From: DATBGZ01 sp036557785
GTDB lineage: Bacteria > Actinomycetota > Actinomycetes > Mycobacteriales > Micromonosporaceae
NCBI GenBank assembly: GCA_036557785.1
Contig: DATBGZ010000015.1
Location: forward strand, 158,863-222,862
Length of the DNA: 64,000 nt
Direction of reading: 5' to 3'
The notes under the pieces are model-generated. The model was not told the DNA's origin and did no database searches. It worked only from the letters and a program-made list of their open reading frames with translations. Positions 41,421 through 49,809 of this stretch are shown here, one piece after another. Position 1 is the first letter of the stretch; every line of letters starts with the position of its first letter. A program made the translations under genes and the position numbers.

Positions 41421-42334
41421 GCCACACCCTCCTGTCCCTCGCCGCTGAGGGCGAAGAAGATCTCCTCCAGCGACCGGTGGACCGGCCGCACCTCGTGCAC
41501 CGCGACTCGGGCCTCCACCATCGCCTGCACGACCTGTGACGCCCGCGACGGCTCGACCGCCAGGCTCAGGCAGTCATCCACTGTGGACACCGCGGCGCCG
41601 CCGAAGAGTCGCTCCGCGATCGGGAGCGCCGCCGGCAGAGGCGAGACGCGCAGCACCAGGCTCGCGCCCCCGCGCAGCTCGGCCACCGTGCCCGAAGCCC
41701 GCAACCGGCCACCCGCGATGACACCGACGCGATCGCAGATCTGCTCGACCTCGCCGAGCAGGTGGCTGGAGAGCAGGACCGTCTGCCCGTCGCTGGCGAG
41801 CGCCCGCAGCAGCTGCCGCATGTCGGCCATCCCGGCCGGGTCGAGGCCGTTCGTCGGCTCGTCCAGGATCAGCAGCTCGGGACGGCCGAGCAGCGCCGCG
41901 GCGACACCGAGGCGCTGTTTCATCCCCAACGAGTAGGTGCGGTAGCGGTCACCCGCCCGGGCGGTGAGCTCGACCCGCTCCAGCGCCTGCGCCACGGCCG
42001 CCTCCCCGAGGCCCGTGTAGCTGGCCAGCACGCGCAGGTTCTCGCGCCCGGACAGGTACGGGTAGAAGCCCGGACCCTCCACAAGGGACCCCACGCGCCG
42101 CAGGGCTGCGGGCGACCCCGGTGGCTCCCCCAGCACGCTTGCCGTACCGTCGGTGGGCCGGACCAGCCCGAGCAGCATGCGCAGGGTCGTGGTCTTGCCC
42201 GCCCCGTTCGGCCCCAGGAACCCAAAGACCTCGCCGCGCCGCACCGCGAGGCTCACGCCATCGACCGCGAGCCGAACTCCGTAGCGCTTGGTCAACCCGT
42301 CGGTGACCACGATCTCGTCGTGCTTGGTCGTCAT
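41417..42334 (-). CDS. ABC exporter ATP-binding protein
   Basis: 305 residues. Walker A GFLGPNGAGKTTTL, signature YSLGMKQRL, Walker B LLILDEPTNGLDPAG, switch His in LLSSHLLGEVEQI, and a C-terminal DUF4162-like tail. The layout is that of DrrA/CcmA-type exporters. The ATG at 42334 is chosen because the family starts there; the longer upstream frame is non-coding. It is divergent from the histidine kinase gene across 135 bp, and such kinase/regulator pairs often control the neighbouring exporter. Confidence 0.93.
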   Translation of the reverse strand: MTTKHDEIVVTDGLTKRYGVRLAVDGVSLAVRRGEVFGFLGPNGAGKTTTLRMLLGLVRPTDGTASVLGEPPGSPAALRRVGSLVEGPGFYPYLSGRENLRVLASYTGLGEAAVAQALERVELTARAGDRYRTYSLGMKQRLGVAAALLGRPELLILDEPTNGLDPAGMADMRQLLRALASDGQTVLLSSHLLGEVEQICDRVGVIAGGRLRASGTVAELRGGASLVLRVSPLPAALPIAERLFGGAAVSTVDDCLSLAVEPSRASQVVQAMVEARVAVHEVRPVHRSLEEIFFALSGEGQEGVA

Positions 42335-42469
42335 GCCGGCCACCCTCGCCCGCCGAACGGGTCGCGGGCGTCGCCCGGGGTACGGCATCGCGCGTACGCA
42401 ACTCGACGTACGCCGGCCTACCCCGTCGTGCTGACGGCACCGGGCGCGTCGGCGTCGTAGGGTCGGTTC

Positions 42470-43669
42470 ATGTCGCAGGTCGAGCGCACCGGACGCTGGC
42501 CCGGTCGGGTCGACGTGCCGTTGGCGGCCGTCCTGCTGATCATCGGGCTGGGCGGCACCCACCCGGCCGCGCGGCGGCAGGACCTGACGGTGCCGCCACC
42601 GGGCTACCTGCTGGTCGCGATCGCCGCGCTCGGGCTGCTCTTCTGGCGCGTCCGTCCTCTGTGGAGCCTTGCGATCACCACCACGGCGACGATGATCTAC
42701 CTGGTCGCCGGGTACGCGTTCGGACCGATCCTGTTCAGCCAGGTCGCCGCGATCTTCGGCGCCGCGCTCTGGTTGCCGCTGCGCCGAGCCGTGATCGCGA
42801 TCGGTGCCGTGGTCGCCGCCGCCCTCATCGTGGCGGGGACCGACATCGCGCTGCGGGAGGCCGGCTGGAGCGGGTTCGGCGCGACGTCCGTGGCCGCCCT
42901 CCTCGCCTGGGTGATCATCCCCGCCGCGATCGGGATCGCCATCCGTTCGCGGCGCGAGGCCACCGTCGAGGTCCGGGCGGCCCGGGCCCGGCGCGCGGTC
43001 TCCGAGGAGCGGCTGCGCCTCGCGCAGGAGGTGCACGACGTCGCCGGGCACGGCTTCGCGGTGATCGCCATGCAGGCCGGGGTGGCCCTGCGTGTGCTCG
43101 ACCGTGACCCCGATGCGGCCCGGGCGGCGCTGCAGGGCATCCGCGAGGCGAGCCGGGAGGCGCTGTCGGGCCTGCGGGCCGAGGTCGAGGCGCTGCGCAT
43201 GGGCAGCGACGCCCCGCGCCGGCCCCGCTCCGGGCTCGTCGACCTTCCCGCGCTCGCGCAGCGGATCCGGGCGACCGGGCTACCGGTGACGCTGAGCACG
43301 CCAGAGTTCACTGTGGAGCTACCGGCCGACGTCGACCACGCGGCGTACCGGATCGTGCAGGAGGCGCTCACGAACGTCCTGCGCCACGCCGGGCCCGGGG
43401 CGAGTGCCCAGGTCGATGTCGCGATCCGCGGCGATGCCCTGCGGGTCACGGTGCGCGATGACGGCCGCGCCCGTACGGTCGCCGAAGCCGCGCCCGGCTC
43501 CGGTCAGGGCATCGAGGGCATGCGCCACCGCGCCGCGTCGGTCGGCGGCACGCTGAGCGCGGGTCCGGCGCCCGAGGGCGGGTTTCTCGTCCAGGCCTCG
43601 CTCCCACTGGCCCCTGTGGACAGACGCGCTGCCACCGACGGCGGCTCTGCCGTGGAGAGTGGCGCGTGA
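42470..43669 (+). CDS. NarL-type sensor histidine kinase
   Basis: 399 residues. About four to five N-terminal membrane helices (to ~158), a coiled linker, the HisKA_3 dimerisation box with His189 (LAQEVHDVAGHG), and a HATPase domain (AYRIVQEALTNVLRHAG, then GQGIEGMRHRAASVGG). With little extracytoplasmic sequence it probably senses a membrane signal. Its TGA overlaps the GTG of the response regulator. Possible target: the divergent ABC exporter (41417/40560); this is inference from position. Confidence 0.92.
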   Translation: MSQVERTGRWPGRVDVPLAAVLLIIGLGGTHPAARRQDLTVPPPGYLLVAIAALGLLFWRVRPLWSLAITTTATMIYLVAGYAFGPILFSQVAAIFGAALWLPLRRAVIAIGAVVAAALIVAGTDIALREAGWSGFGATSVAALLAWVIIPAAIGIAIRSRREATVEVRAARARRAVSEERLRLAQEVHDVAGHGFAVIAMQAGVALRVLDRDPDAARAALQGIREASREALSGLRAEVEALRMGSDAPRRPRSGLVDLPALAQRIRATGLPVTLSTPEFTVELPADVDHAAYRIVQEALTNVLRHAGPGASAQVDVAIRGDALRVTVRDDGRARTVAEAAPGSGQGIEGMRHRAASVGGTLSAGPAPEGGFLVQASLPLAPVDRRAATDGGSAVESGA

Positions 43670-44319
43670 TCCGGCTCGTCGTCGTGGACGACCAGGCCCT
43701 GGTGCGGATGGGGCTGCGGACCCTTGTCGAGGGCGAGCCCGACATCACCCTCGTTGGCGAGGCCGCGGACGGTCGCCACGGCCTGGAGGTCGTCCGCGCC
43801 CGCGTGCCCGACGTCGTGCTCATGGACATCCGGATGCCGGTGCTCGACGGCCTCGAGGCCCTGGCCCGCATCACGGCCGACCCTGAGCTGGCTGGCGTAC
43901 GGGTGGTCATCCTCACCACCTTCGAGCTCGACGAGTACGTCTTCGCCGCACTGCGGGGTGGGGCGAGCGGGTTCGTCCTCAAGGACGCCGATCCGGAGGA
44001 GATGCTGCGCGCGGTCCGGGTGGTCGCCGCCGGCGGATCGCTGCTCTCGCCCACCGTCACCCGCCGGGTCATCGAGCAGTTCGCCGGTCCGTCCGCGGCG
44101 GCGCCGGTACGGCACCCCCGGCTGGACCAGCTCACCGAGCGGGAGCGGGAGATCGTGGCCTGGGTCGCCACGGGCCGGTCCAACGACGAGATCGCCGCCG
44201 AGCTCGTCGTGAGCCCGGCGACCGTACGCACCCACGTGAGCCGGGCCATGGTCAAGCTCGGCGCCCGGGATCGCGCGCAACTCGTCGTCTTCGCGGTGCA
44301 GTCCGGCCTGACCCGCTAA
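43666..44319 (+). CDS. NarL/LuxR-family response regulator
   Basis: 217 residues. Receiver domain with phospho-acceptor Asp54 (VVLMDIRMP), acidic pair in VVDDQ, Thr in ILTTFE and Lys in VLKDADP. C-terminal LuxR HTH (LTEREREIVAWVATGRSNDE, then TVRTHVSRAMVKLG). The GTG overlaps the kinase stop, so the pair is co-translated. A cognate partner of the kinase at 42470. Confidence 0.94.
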   Translation: MIRLVVVDDQALVRMGLRTLVEGEPDITLVGEAADGRHGLEVVRARVPDVVLMDIRMPVLDGLEALARITADPELAGVRVVILTTFELDEYVFAALRGGASGFVLKDADPEEMLRAVRVVAAGGSLLSPTVTRRVIEQFAGPSAAAPVRHPRLDQLTEREREIVAWVATGRSNDEIAAELVVSPATVRTHVSRAMVKLGARDRAQLVVFAVQSGLTR

Positions 44320-44424
44320 GCGCCCGTCGCATCGACGACACACCTCAGCTCCGGCCCGGCCACGCCCGCGTGACTAGGATCGCCATGAGTCCGGCGGCGT
44401 GGCGCGGGACGTGGGAGAGGTCGC

Positions 44425-45276
44425 ATGATCATCAGACCGGACACGATGCTGGGCGGGCGTTACCGGCTCGAGGAGCACGTCGCCAGTGGGGGCATGGGCG
44501 AGGTGTGGCGGGGCCATGATGACGTCGGCAACCGGCCGGTCGCGATCAAGATCCTGCTCTCCTCGATGAGCGACGATCCCGGCTTCGTGGCGCGGTTCCG
44601 GGCCGAGGCCGCCGCCATGTCGGGGATCAACCACCCCGGTGTGGTCCGGATCTACGACTTCGGCTCGGACGCCGCGGTCGGCACCTACCTGGTCATGCAG
44701 TACGTCGACGGCGAGGCGCTGTCCCGCACCCTGTCCCGGGTCCGTCGGCTGACCGCGGCCCGGACCATGGCGCTGGTCGCCCAGGCCGGCGACGCGTTGC
44801 AGGCGGTGCACCAGGCCGGCGTCGTGCACCGCGACGTCAAGCCGGGCAACCTGCTGGTGCGGCGCAACGGCACGCTCGTGCTGACCGACTTCGGTATCGC
44901 CCGAGGCGCCGACGCGGCCCAGCTCACCGCCCCTGGCTCAGTAGTCGGCACGGCTGCCTACATCGCCCCCGAGGTGGCGATGGGCGAGCGCGCGACGCCC
45001 CTGTCCGACGTCTACTCCCTGGGCATCGTCGCCTATCAGTGCCTGTCCGGGCGTCGCCCCTTCGACGGTGGCAGTCCCATGGACATCGCGACGCGGCAGG
45101 TGCGCCAGCCGCCACCGCCCATGCCCAACGACGTCCCGCAGCAAGCGCAGGCAGTGGTGGACCGGGCCCTGGCGAAGCGCCCGGAGCAGCGGTTCCCCAG
45201 CGCGGTCGCGTTCGCCGACGAGGCCAGGCGGGTCGCCGCCCTGCTCGGCGTGACGGGCCCCGTCAGGGCCGGCTGA
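44425..45276 (+). CDS. Soluble serine/threonine protein kinase
   Basis: 283 residues, an almost bare Hanks-type kinase domain. Gly loop VASGGMGEVWRG, Lys42 (VAIKIL), catalytic HRDVKPGN (Asp137), DFG (Asp155), and GTAAYIAPE. It lacks the transmembrane helix and PASTA repeats of PknB-type kinases, so it should be cytoplasmic. GGGAGAG lies eight nt upstream of the ATG. No obvious partner; the small lipoprotein gene downstream is 430 bp away. Confidence 0.93.
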   Translation: MIIRPDTMLGGRYRLEEHVASGGMGEVWRGHDDVGNRPVAIKILLSSMSDDPGFVARFRAEAAAMSGINHPGVVRIYDFGSDAAVGTYLVMQYVDGEALSRTLSRVRRLTAARTMALVAQAGDALQAVHQAGVVHRDVKPGNLLVRRNGTLVLTDFGIARGADAAQLTAPGSVVGTAAYIAPEVAMGERATPLSDVYSLGIVAYQCLSGRRPFDGGSPMDIATRQVRQPPPPMPNDVPQQAQAVVDRALAKRPEQRFPSAVAFADEARRVAALLGVTGPVRAG

Positions 45277-45376
45277 CCAATAGCGCACGGCTCAAGCGGC
45301 GGTCGCCGTGGCCCAGGCGCAGTGGATCCGGACGACCCGACGGCCACCCCCGGTGAGCTGGGTAGCGTTGGCGCGG

Positions 45377-45460
45377 GCCAGGGTGCATCTGCGCAACACA
45401 GTGATCTTGGCAGACGATCACTGGGTTGCGTTGGTGCAACAGGAAAGCAAACGCGCCACC
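45377..45460. repeat. Long hairpin resembling the MITE ends
   Basis: GCGCAACACAGTGATC (45391-45406) pairs with 45416-45431 with one mismatch across a 9-nt loop. The sequence outside, GGGTGCATCT on the left and, in complement, GCGTTTGCTTTCC on the right, resembles the terminal repeats of the elements at 20848 and 54626. It lies about 115 bp after the kinase stop and could serve as its terminator. The 425-bp gap 45277-45702 also holds a CATGTTT/AAACATG dyad at 45549-45566 and otherwise nothing clear. Confidence 0.5.
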
Positions 45461-45548
45461 CAGCTCGCGCAGCACCCGGCTGTGTGACTCGCAGGGCTAA
45501 TGCCGTGACGATGGTCGACTCCAGTGGGACTTGACGGCGTCCGGCCCA

Positions 45549-45566
45549 CATGTTTCTGTAAACATG
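45549..45566. promoter_or_regulatory. CATGTTT-ctgt-AAACATG dyad
   Basis: A perfect 7-bp inverted repeat upstream of the lipoprotein gene. It directly precedes a GTG at 45568 that opens the same frame. It may be an operator; no cognate regulator is identifiable. Confidence 0.35.
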
Positions 45567-45702
45567 GGTGTCTAACGATCAAGGTGGGCTGCGGACTACC
45601 AGTGGAACGGGTGGTCTTAGTGACATACCCGAGCTGCGATGGTGGTTCGCAGATGACCTTTCCGTTCCCGTTTCCGCATTCCTGGCACGGAACGAGCTGA
45701 TC

Positions 45703-46158
45703 GTGATAGGGCGTGTCTGCCTGTGCGTGGCCATGGTGTTAGCGGCTTCTGGCTGTACCGCCCACAGCCCTCCGGCTCCCCAGCCCACGTACCCTCCAAC
45801 TGAGGCGTCGCCCTCGACCAACTCGCCGAGCCTTCCGCCACTTGAGGAACTGGAGGCGTCACCGCCGGCCGGCAGTCTCGTCGCCGCACTGACCGGCCGG
45901 GGCAGGAGGGAAATTTCGCTGACCGCGTTCAGCCCGCCACAGTCGAACGTCGCGCTCAGGGTTGCCTGCCTCGGCACCGGCGGAGTGCGCGTCACCAACC
46001 TCGCGGGCGGCTTGATATTGAACGTCGCCGGGTGTACTGGCACATCAATTTATGGCGCAAAATGGACGGGCAGCGCTGACGACGACCTGCTGAGCGTGAG
46101 CGCTGACGACGGAACGGACTGGGTGCTCGCGATCTGGGACCAGCCGACGGGCACGTAG
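45703..46158 (+). CDS. Small secreted lipoprotein, unknown function
   Basis: 151 residues from the GTG at 45703, chosen because it places a normal lipoprotein signal at the N-terminus (CLCVAMVLAASGC). The frame opens earlier at 45568, but that start would bury the signal. A Pro/Ser/Thr-rich linker follows (PPAPQPTYPPTEASPSTNSP), then a compact domain with two Cys (VACLG, VAGCTG) and an all-beta look (DGTDWVLAIWDQPTG). This suggests a small extracellular beta-sandwich tethered to the membrane. No family recognised. Codon usage is somewhat less GC-biased than its neighbours. Confidence 0.6.
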   Translation: MIGRVCLCVAMVLAASGCTAHSPPAPQPTYPPTEASPSTNSPSLPPLEELEASPPAGSLVAALTGRGRREISLTAFSPPQSNVALRVACLGTGGVRVTNLAGGLILNVAGCTGTSIYGAKWTGSADDDLLSVSADDGTDWVLAIWDQPTGT

Positions 46159-46180
46159 CGGGTCGCGCCACGAGCCCGAC

Positions 46181-46240
46181 GCGATCTTGGGCTTATCGTC
46201 GCGATTGGAGATCAAACCACGACGATAAGCCCAAGATCGC
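46181..46240. repeat. ~60-bp intergenic palindrome, copy 3
   Basis: GCGATCTTGGGCTTATCGTC at the left pairs almost perfectly with GACGATAAGCCCAAGATCGC at the right, making this the best-preserved copy. It is followed by a direct repeat (AAGATCGCGAAC at 46233 and again at 46253). It lies between the lipoprotein gene and the end of the convergent permease operon, where it could act as a bidirectional terminator. Confidence 0.85.
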
Positions 46241-46281
46241 GAACGCGTCCCAAAGATCGCGAACCCGTCCCGACGAGCGTG

Positions 46282-47229
46282 TCAGCCCTTGACGGCACCG
46301 CCGAGTCCGGCGCCGGAGAGGAACAGGCGCTGGAAGACGAGGAAGAACGCGACCGGGATGAGTGTGGAGATCGCCAGCGAGGCGAGGAACACACCGAGGT
46401 CCGTGTGGGACGCGATCGCCGGCAGGCGTACGGACAACGGTTGCTTGGACGGGTCCTTGAGCACCAGCATGGGCCACAGGAAGTCCTTCCAGCTCGCGAT
46501 CGACGCGAACACCGAGACCACGCCGAGGATCGGCTTGGACATCGGCAGGACGATCGACCAGAACAGCCGGAACGGACCGGCGCCATCCATCTGCGCCGCC
46601 TCGAACACCTCGCGGGGAAGGCCGTCGAAGAACCGCTTCACCAGCACGACGTTGAACGCGCTGGCGCCCGACGGCAGCCACACCGCGAAGAAATTGTTGA
46701 TCAGCGATGTGCCGAGCAGCGGTGGCTTGAGAATCGTCAGGTAGAGCGGCACCAGGAGCACGACGCTCGGCACGAACAGCGTCGCGATCACGAGGCCATT
46801 GACGATCTTGCCCCAGGCAGGACGCAGCACGGAGAGCAGGTAGCCGCCTGTGGTCGCGACGAGCAGTTGCACGAACCACGAACCGGCCGCGATCCAGATC
46901 GTGTTGAGGAAGTACCGGTTGATCTGGACGTGGTTCCACGCCTCGGTGATGTTCCCCCAGGCGATTCCGTGCGGGAAGACCGCCAGCGGTGTGCGGATGA
47001 TGTCCTGGGTCGGCGTGATGGCGAACTTCGCGAGCAGCAGCATCGGCCCGATGCCGACGATGACCAGCAGTACCAGCAGGATCAGGTGCAGGGCCTTCAT
47101 GGTCGTGTTGACGCCGGGACGGCGCCAGTCCTGGGCCGACACGTAGTCACGGGCGCCGTCGAGCTGGGATCGCCGGGGCCGGCGGACGGGCTGGACCAAG
47201 CTGCCCCGCGAGATCTGTTGGCTCGTCAC
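46282..47229 (-). CDS. ABC sugar permease, MalG/AglG-type
   Basis: 315 residues, six helices, EAA loop (LPREVFEAAQMDGAGPFRLF). The GTG start overlaps the stop of the MalF-type gene by 4 bp. Longer upstream extension in this frame is the shadow of that gene. Last gene of the operon running from the alpha-glucosidase through the binding protein and both permeases. Expected to import alpha-glucosides; no ATPase here. Confidence 0.92.
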   Translation of the reverse strand: MTSQQISRGSLVQPVRRPRRSQLDGARDYVSAQDWRRPGVNTTMKALHLILLVLLVIVGIGPMLLLAKFAITPTQDIIRTPLAVFPHGIAWGNITEAWNHVQINRYFLNTIWIAAGSWFVQLLVATTGGYLLSVLRPAWGKIVNGLVIATLFVPSVVLLVPLYLTILKPPLLGTSLINNFFAVWLPSGASAFNVVLVKRFFDGLPREVFEAAQMDGAGPFRLFWSIVLPMSKPILGVVSVFASIASWKDFLWPMLVLKDPSKQPLSVRLPAIASHTDLGVFLASLAISTLIPVAFFLVFQRLFLSGAGLGGAVKG

Positions 47230-48206
47230 GACTTGCTCCAGGCGGAGGTGAGCTTGAAATAGACCAGCGACAGGATCGCCAAGAACGCCGCGAGCATGAC
47301 CGACAGCGCGGTGGCCGCACCGTAATCGCCGCCCAGGGACCGGGCGAAGGCGTAGTTGTAGATCATGAGCAGGACCGTGAGCGTCGCGTTGGCCGGACCA
47401 CCACCGGTGAACAGGTAGGGCTCGAGGAACACCTGGACGGTCGCGATGATCTGCAGGATCAACGTGATGAACAGGACCCCACGCAACTGGGGCATCGTCA
47501 CGTGCCAGATCTTCTGCCAGATGCCGGCGCCGTCGACCTCGGCCGCGTCGTAGAGCTCGCCCGGCACGCTGATGAGGGCGGCGAGATAGATGATCACCGT
47601 GCCGCCGGCCGCGGCCCACGTCGCCTCGACGACCAGGGCCGGCATCACGAGCACCCGGTTCGACAGCCACTCGTAGGGACCGAGCCCCAGCCAACCCAGG
47701 AACGTGTTGAACACACCGTCGGTGGATCCGTCATAGAAGAACTTCCATAGCAGGACCGCGACGACCGGCGGCACGACCACCGGGAGGTAGGCGAGCGCGG
47801 AGTACAGGCCCTTGCGGCGCCGGACCGAGTTGATGAGCACCGCCGCCACGAGCGGGATGGGGAAGCCGATGACCAGTGCCAGCAGGGCGAAGTAGAGGGT
47901 GTTACGGATCGCTGTCGGTAGATCGGGATCGGTGAGGACGTACTCGAAGTTGGACCAGCCCACCCACCTCGCCGGGGCGACCAGGTTGGTCTTCTGGAAA
48001 CTCATGGTGATCGATCGCACGATCGGCCACCACGAGAAGACGCCGAAGATGATCAGGACGGGCAGCGCGAACACGATCCGGCTCAGCCCGCCGCGTCTGA
48101 CCCAGGTCTTCAGGGTGCGTCGCCGCACCGGTCTGGGCCGGGCTGGCTGCGGATCGCCCCGGGTGATGACGTCGTCCGTCCGCACCCGGGTACTCGCAGT
48201 GCTCAC
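47226..48206 (-). CDS. ABC sugar permease, MalF/AglF-type
   Basis: 326 residues, six helices (IVFALPVLIIFGVFSWWPIV first) and EAA motif LYDAAEVDGAGIWQKIWH. It starts 90 bp after the binding-protein stop; that gap holds a strong hairpin. Forms the membrane channel with the permease at 46282. Confidence 0.92.
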   Translation of the reverse strand: MSTASTRVRTDDVITRGDPQPARPRPVRRRTLKTWVRRGGLSRIVFALPVLIIFGVFSWWPIVRSITMSFQKTNLVAPARWVGWSNFEYVLTDPDLPTAIRNTLYFALLALVIGFPIPLVAAVLINSVRRRKGLYSALAYLPVVVPPVVAVLLWKFFYDGSTDGVFNTFLGWLGLGPYEWLSNRVLVMPALVVEATWAAAGGTVIIYLAALISVPGELYDAAEVDGAGIWQKIWHVTMPQLRGVLFITLILQIIATVQVFLEPYLFTGGGPANATLTVLLMIYNYAFARSLGGDYGAATALSVMLAAFLAILSLVYFKLTSAWSKS

Positions 48207-48235
48207 GTCGCATCACTCCTCGTGGGCTCCGGTGC

Positions 48236-48262
48236 GGGGCCGCCGGCACGACCGGCGGCCCC
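48236..48262 (-). terminator. GC hairpin after the alpha-glucoside binding-protein gene
   Basis: GGGGCCGCCGG (48236-48246) pairs perfectly with 48252-48262 around a 5-nt loop. It lies in the binder/permease spacer, 34 bp past the binding-protein stop. Likely partial terminator or mRNA stabiliser favouring the binding protein over the permeases. Confidence 0.7.
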
Positions 48263-48296
48263 ACACCCTACGGGTTCTCGCTGGCGTTGGGGAGTG

Positions 48297-49703
48297 TCAG
48301 CCCGCCGCGTCGATGGCGCGCTGCGCCTTCGTGTTGGCCTCGTTCAGGAGTTGGTCGATGTTGGCGTTCCGGTCGGTCAGCACCGCCTGCACCACCGGGT
48401 CGAGCGCCGCGTAGACGTCCTGGGTCGCGACCGGGGGCTCGTTGACGAGCTGGGCGTTGAAGATGTTGCTGGTGAACGTGGTCATCTGGTCCAGCGGCAC
48501 GTTCACGTACGGCTTGATCCAGTCCTGGTACTGCTGGTACTGCTGTTGCGAGAAGATCGGCAGCTCGGGCGTGCCCACGGGCTGCTTGCTCGCCACCTGG
48601 GTCTGCGCGTTCTGCACCGCGGCCGCCTGGTTGGTGTACCTGCGCAGGTAGTGGAAGTCGATCCACTTGATCGCCGCGGCCTTCTGGTTGTCCGTCGCCT
48701 TGCTGGAGACGGCCGCCATGGTGCCGCCGCCGAGCACGCCGGAGTCGCCGCCCGATAGCGGGATCATCGTGAGCCCGTACATCTGCGGGTTGATGTTGTT
48801 GGTCTGCACCAAGCTCGTGTAGACGTCCTGTCCCGAGGTGTACATGCCGATCTTGCCGGCCGCGAACGCCTGGTTGATGCTGCCCCAGTCGTAGCTGAAG
48901 TTCGCGCCCATCGAGTTGTCGGTCCAACGCAGGTCCTTCAGGAACTGCAGCGCGGCCTTGGTCTGTTCGTTGTTCACCGTCGCCGTCTGGCCGTCGGCTG
49001 ACTCGACGCGTCCGCCGCGGGCGAACGTATCGACCGTGAGCTGCCAGCCACCGGTGTTGCTGTTCGCCATCTGGGCGAAGCCGGCCTGGCCGGTCTTGTC
49101 CGCGATGGCCTTGGCGTCGGTCCGGATCTCGTCCCACGTGGTCGGCGGCTTGTTGGGGTCGAGACCGGCCTGGGTGAACAGGTCGCGGTTGTAGTGCAGG
49201 CCGACGGCATAGATGCTCTTCGCGGGGATCGCGTAGACGTCGCCGCCCGCGGCCTGCCCGTACGCCAGCAGGTTCTTGTTGAAGTCCCCGGCGTACGAGA
49301 GCTGGCCGAGGAAGGACTGCATGTCGGCGATCTGCTGGTTCGCGATGAGGGTCTTCGCGTCGGTGAAGGGGATCTCGAACACGGTCGGCAGCGTGCCGCC
49401 CGCGAGGTCGGCCGCGAAGGTCGTGGCCTTCCACTCGTAGTCGTGGGTCTTGACGGTGATGTTCGGGAACTCGGTCTGGAAATCCGACACCTCCTGCGCG
49501 AGCTCCTGTTGCGCGGCAGCCTCAGAACCAGGCAGGAGTCCCACGACGTCGAGCGTGACGGGGGCGTTCGCGTCGACGGACGGCTTGTCGGACGAGCACG
49601 CGACGAGCGTGCCGCTGACCGCTAGCGCACCCGCGAGGGTCAGCGCCAGCGTGATACGTGAGGATCTCGGCGAGCGTGCGAGCCGAGCAATCATGCGATG
49701 CAT
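48297..49703 (-). CDS. CUT1 sugar-binding lipoprotein, probably alpha-glucosides
   Basis: 468 residues. A long n-region (MHRMIARLARSPRSSR), hydrophobic core and lipobox LVACSS. The mature protein starts PVTLDVVGLLPGSEAAAQQE and shows the usual two-lobed sugar-binder pattern (VFEIPFTDAKTLIANQQIAD; PTTWDEIRTDAKAIADKTG). AAGGAG lies five nt before the ATG. The upstream gene is a GH13 alpha-glucosidase and the downstream genes are two permeases, so maltose/isomaltose/trehalose-type sugars are the likely cargo. Confidence 0.92.
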   Translation of the reverse strand: MHRMIARLARSPRSSRITLALTLAGALAVSGTLVACSSDKPSVDANAPVTLDVVGLLPGSEAAAQQELAQEVSDFQTEFPNITVKTHDYEWKATTFAADLAGGTLPTVFEIPFTDAKTLIANQQIADMQSFLGQLSYAGDFNKNLLAYGQAAGGDVYAIPAKSIYAVGLHYNRDLFTQAGLDPNKPPTTWDEIRTDAKAIADKTGQAGFAQMANSNTGGWQLTVDTFARGGRVESADGQTATVNNEQTKAALQFLKDLRWTDNSMGANFSYDWGSINQAFAAGKIGMYTSGQDVYTSLVQTNNINPQMYGLTMIPLSGGDSGVLGGGTMAAVSSKATDNQKAAAIKWIDFHYLRRYTNQAAAVQNAQTQVASKQPVGTPELPIFSQQQYQQYQDWIKPYVNVPLDQMTTFTSNIFNAQLVNEPPVATQDVYAALDPVVQAVLTDRNANIDQLLNEANTKAQRAIDAAG

Positions 49704-49722
49704 CGTTGCTCCTTGTCGGGTA

Positions 49723-49737
49723 CAGGATCCGATCCTG
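49723..49737. promoter_or_regulatory. CAGGATC-C-GATCCTG palindrome before the binding-protein gene
   Basis: A perfect 7+1+7 inverted repeat, 19 bp upstream of the binding-protein ATG, in the 106-bp gap after the alpha-glucosidase gene. It may be an operator or an RNA hairpin next to the ribosome binding site. Confidence 0.45.
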
Positions 49738-49809
49738 CACGGTGTTGGTCGACGGGCGCTCCCGTCAGGGACGGTGGTTCCTTCCAGCGATGGGATTCAG
49801 CGGGGGCCG

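Noticed and set aside
44374..44829. Minus-strand frame opposite the Ser/Thr kinase
   Set aside because: The kinase on the plus strand has all Hanks motifs; the opposite frame has none of its own.
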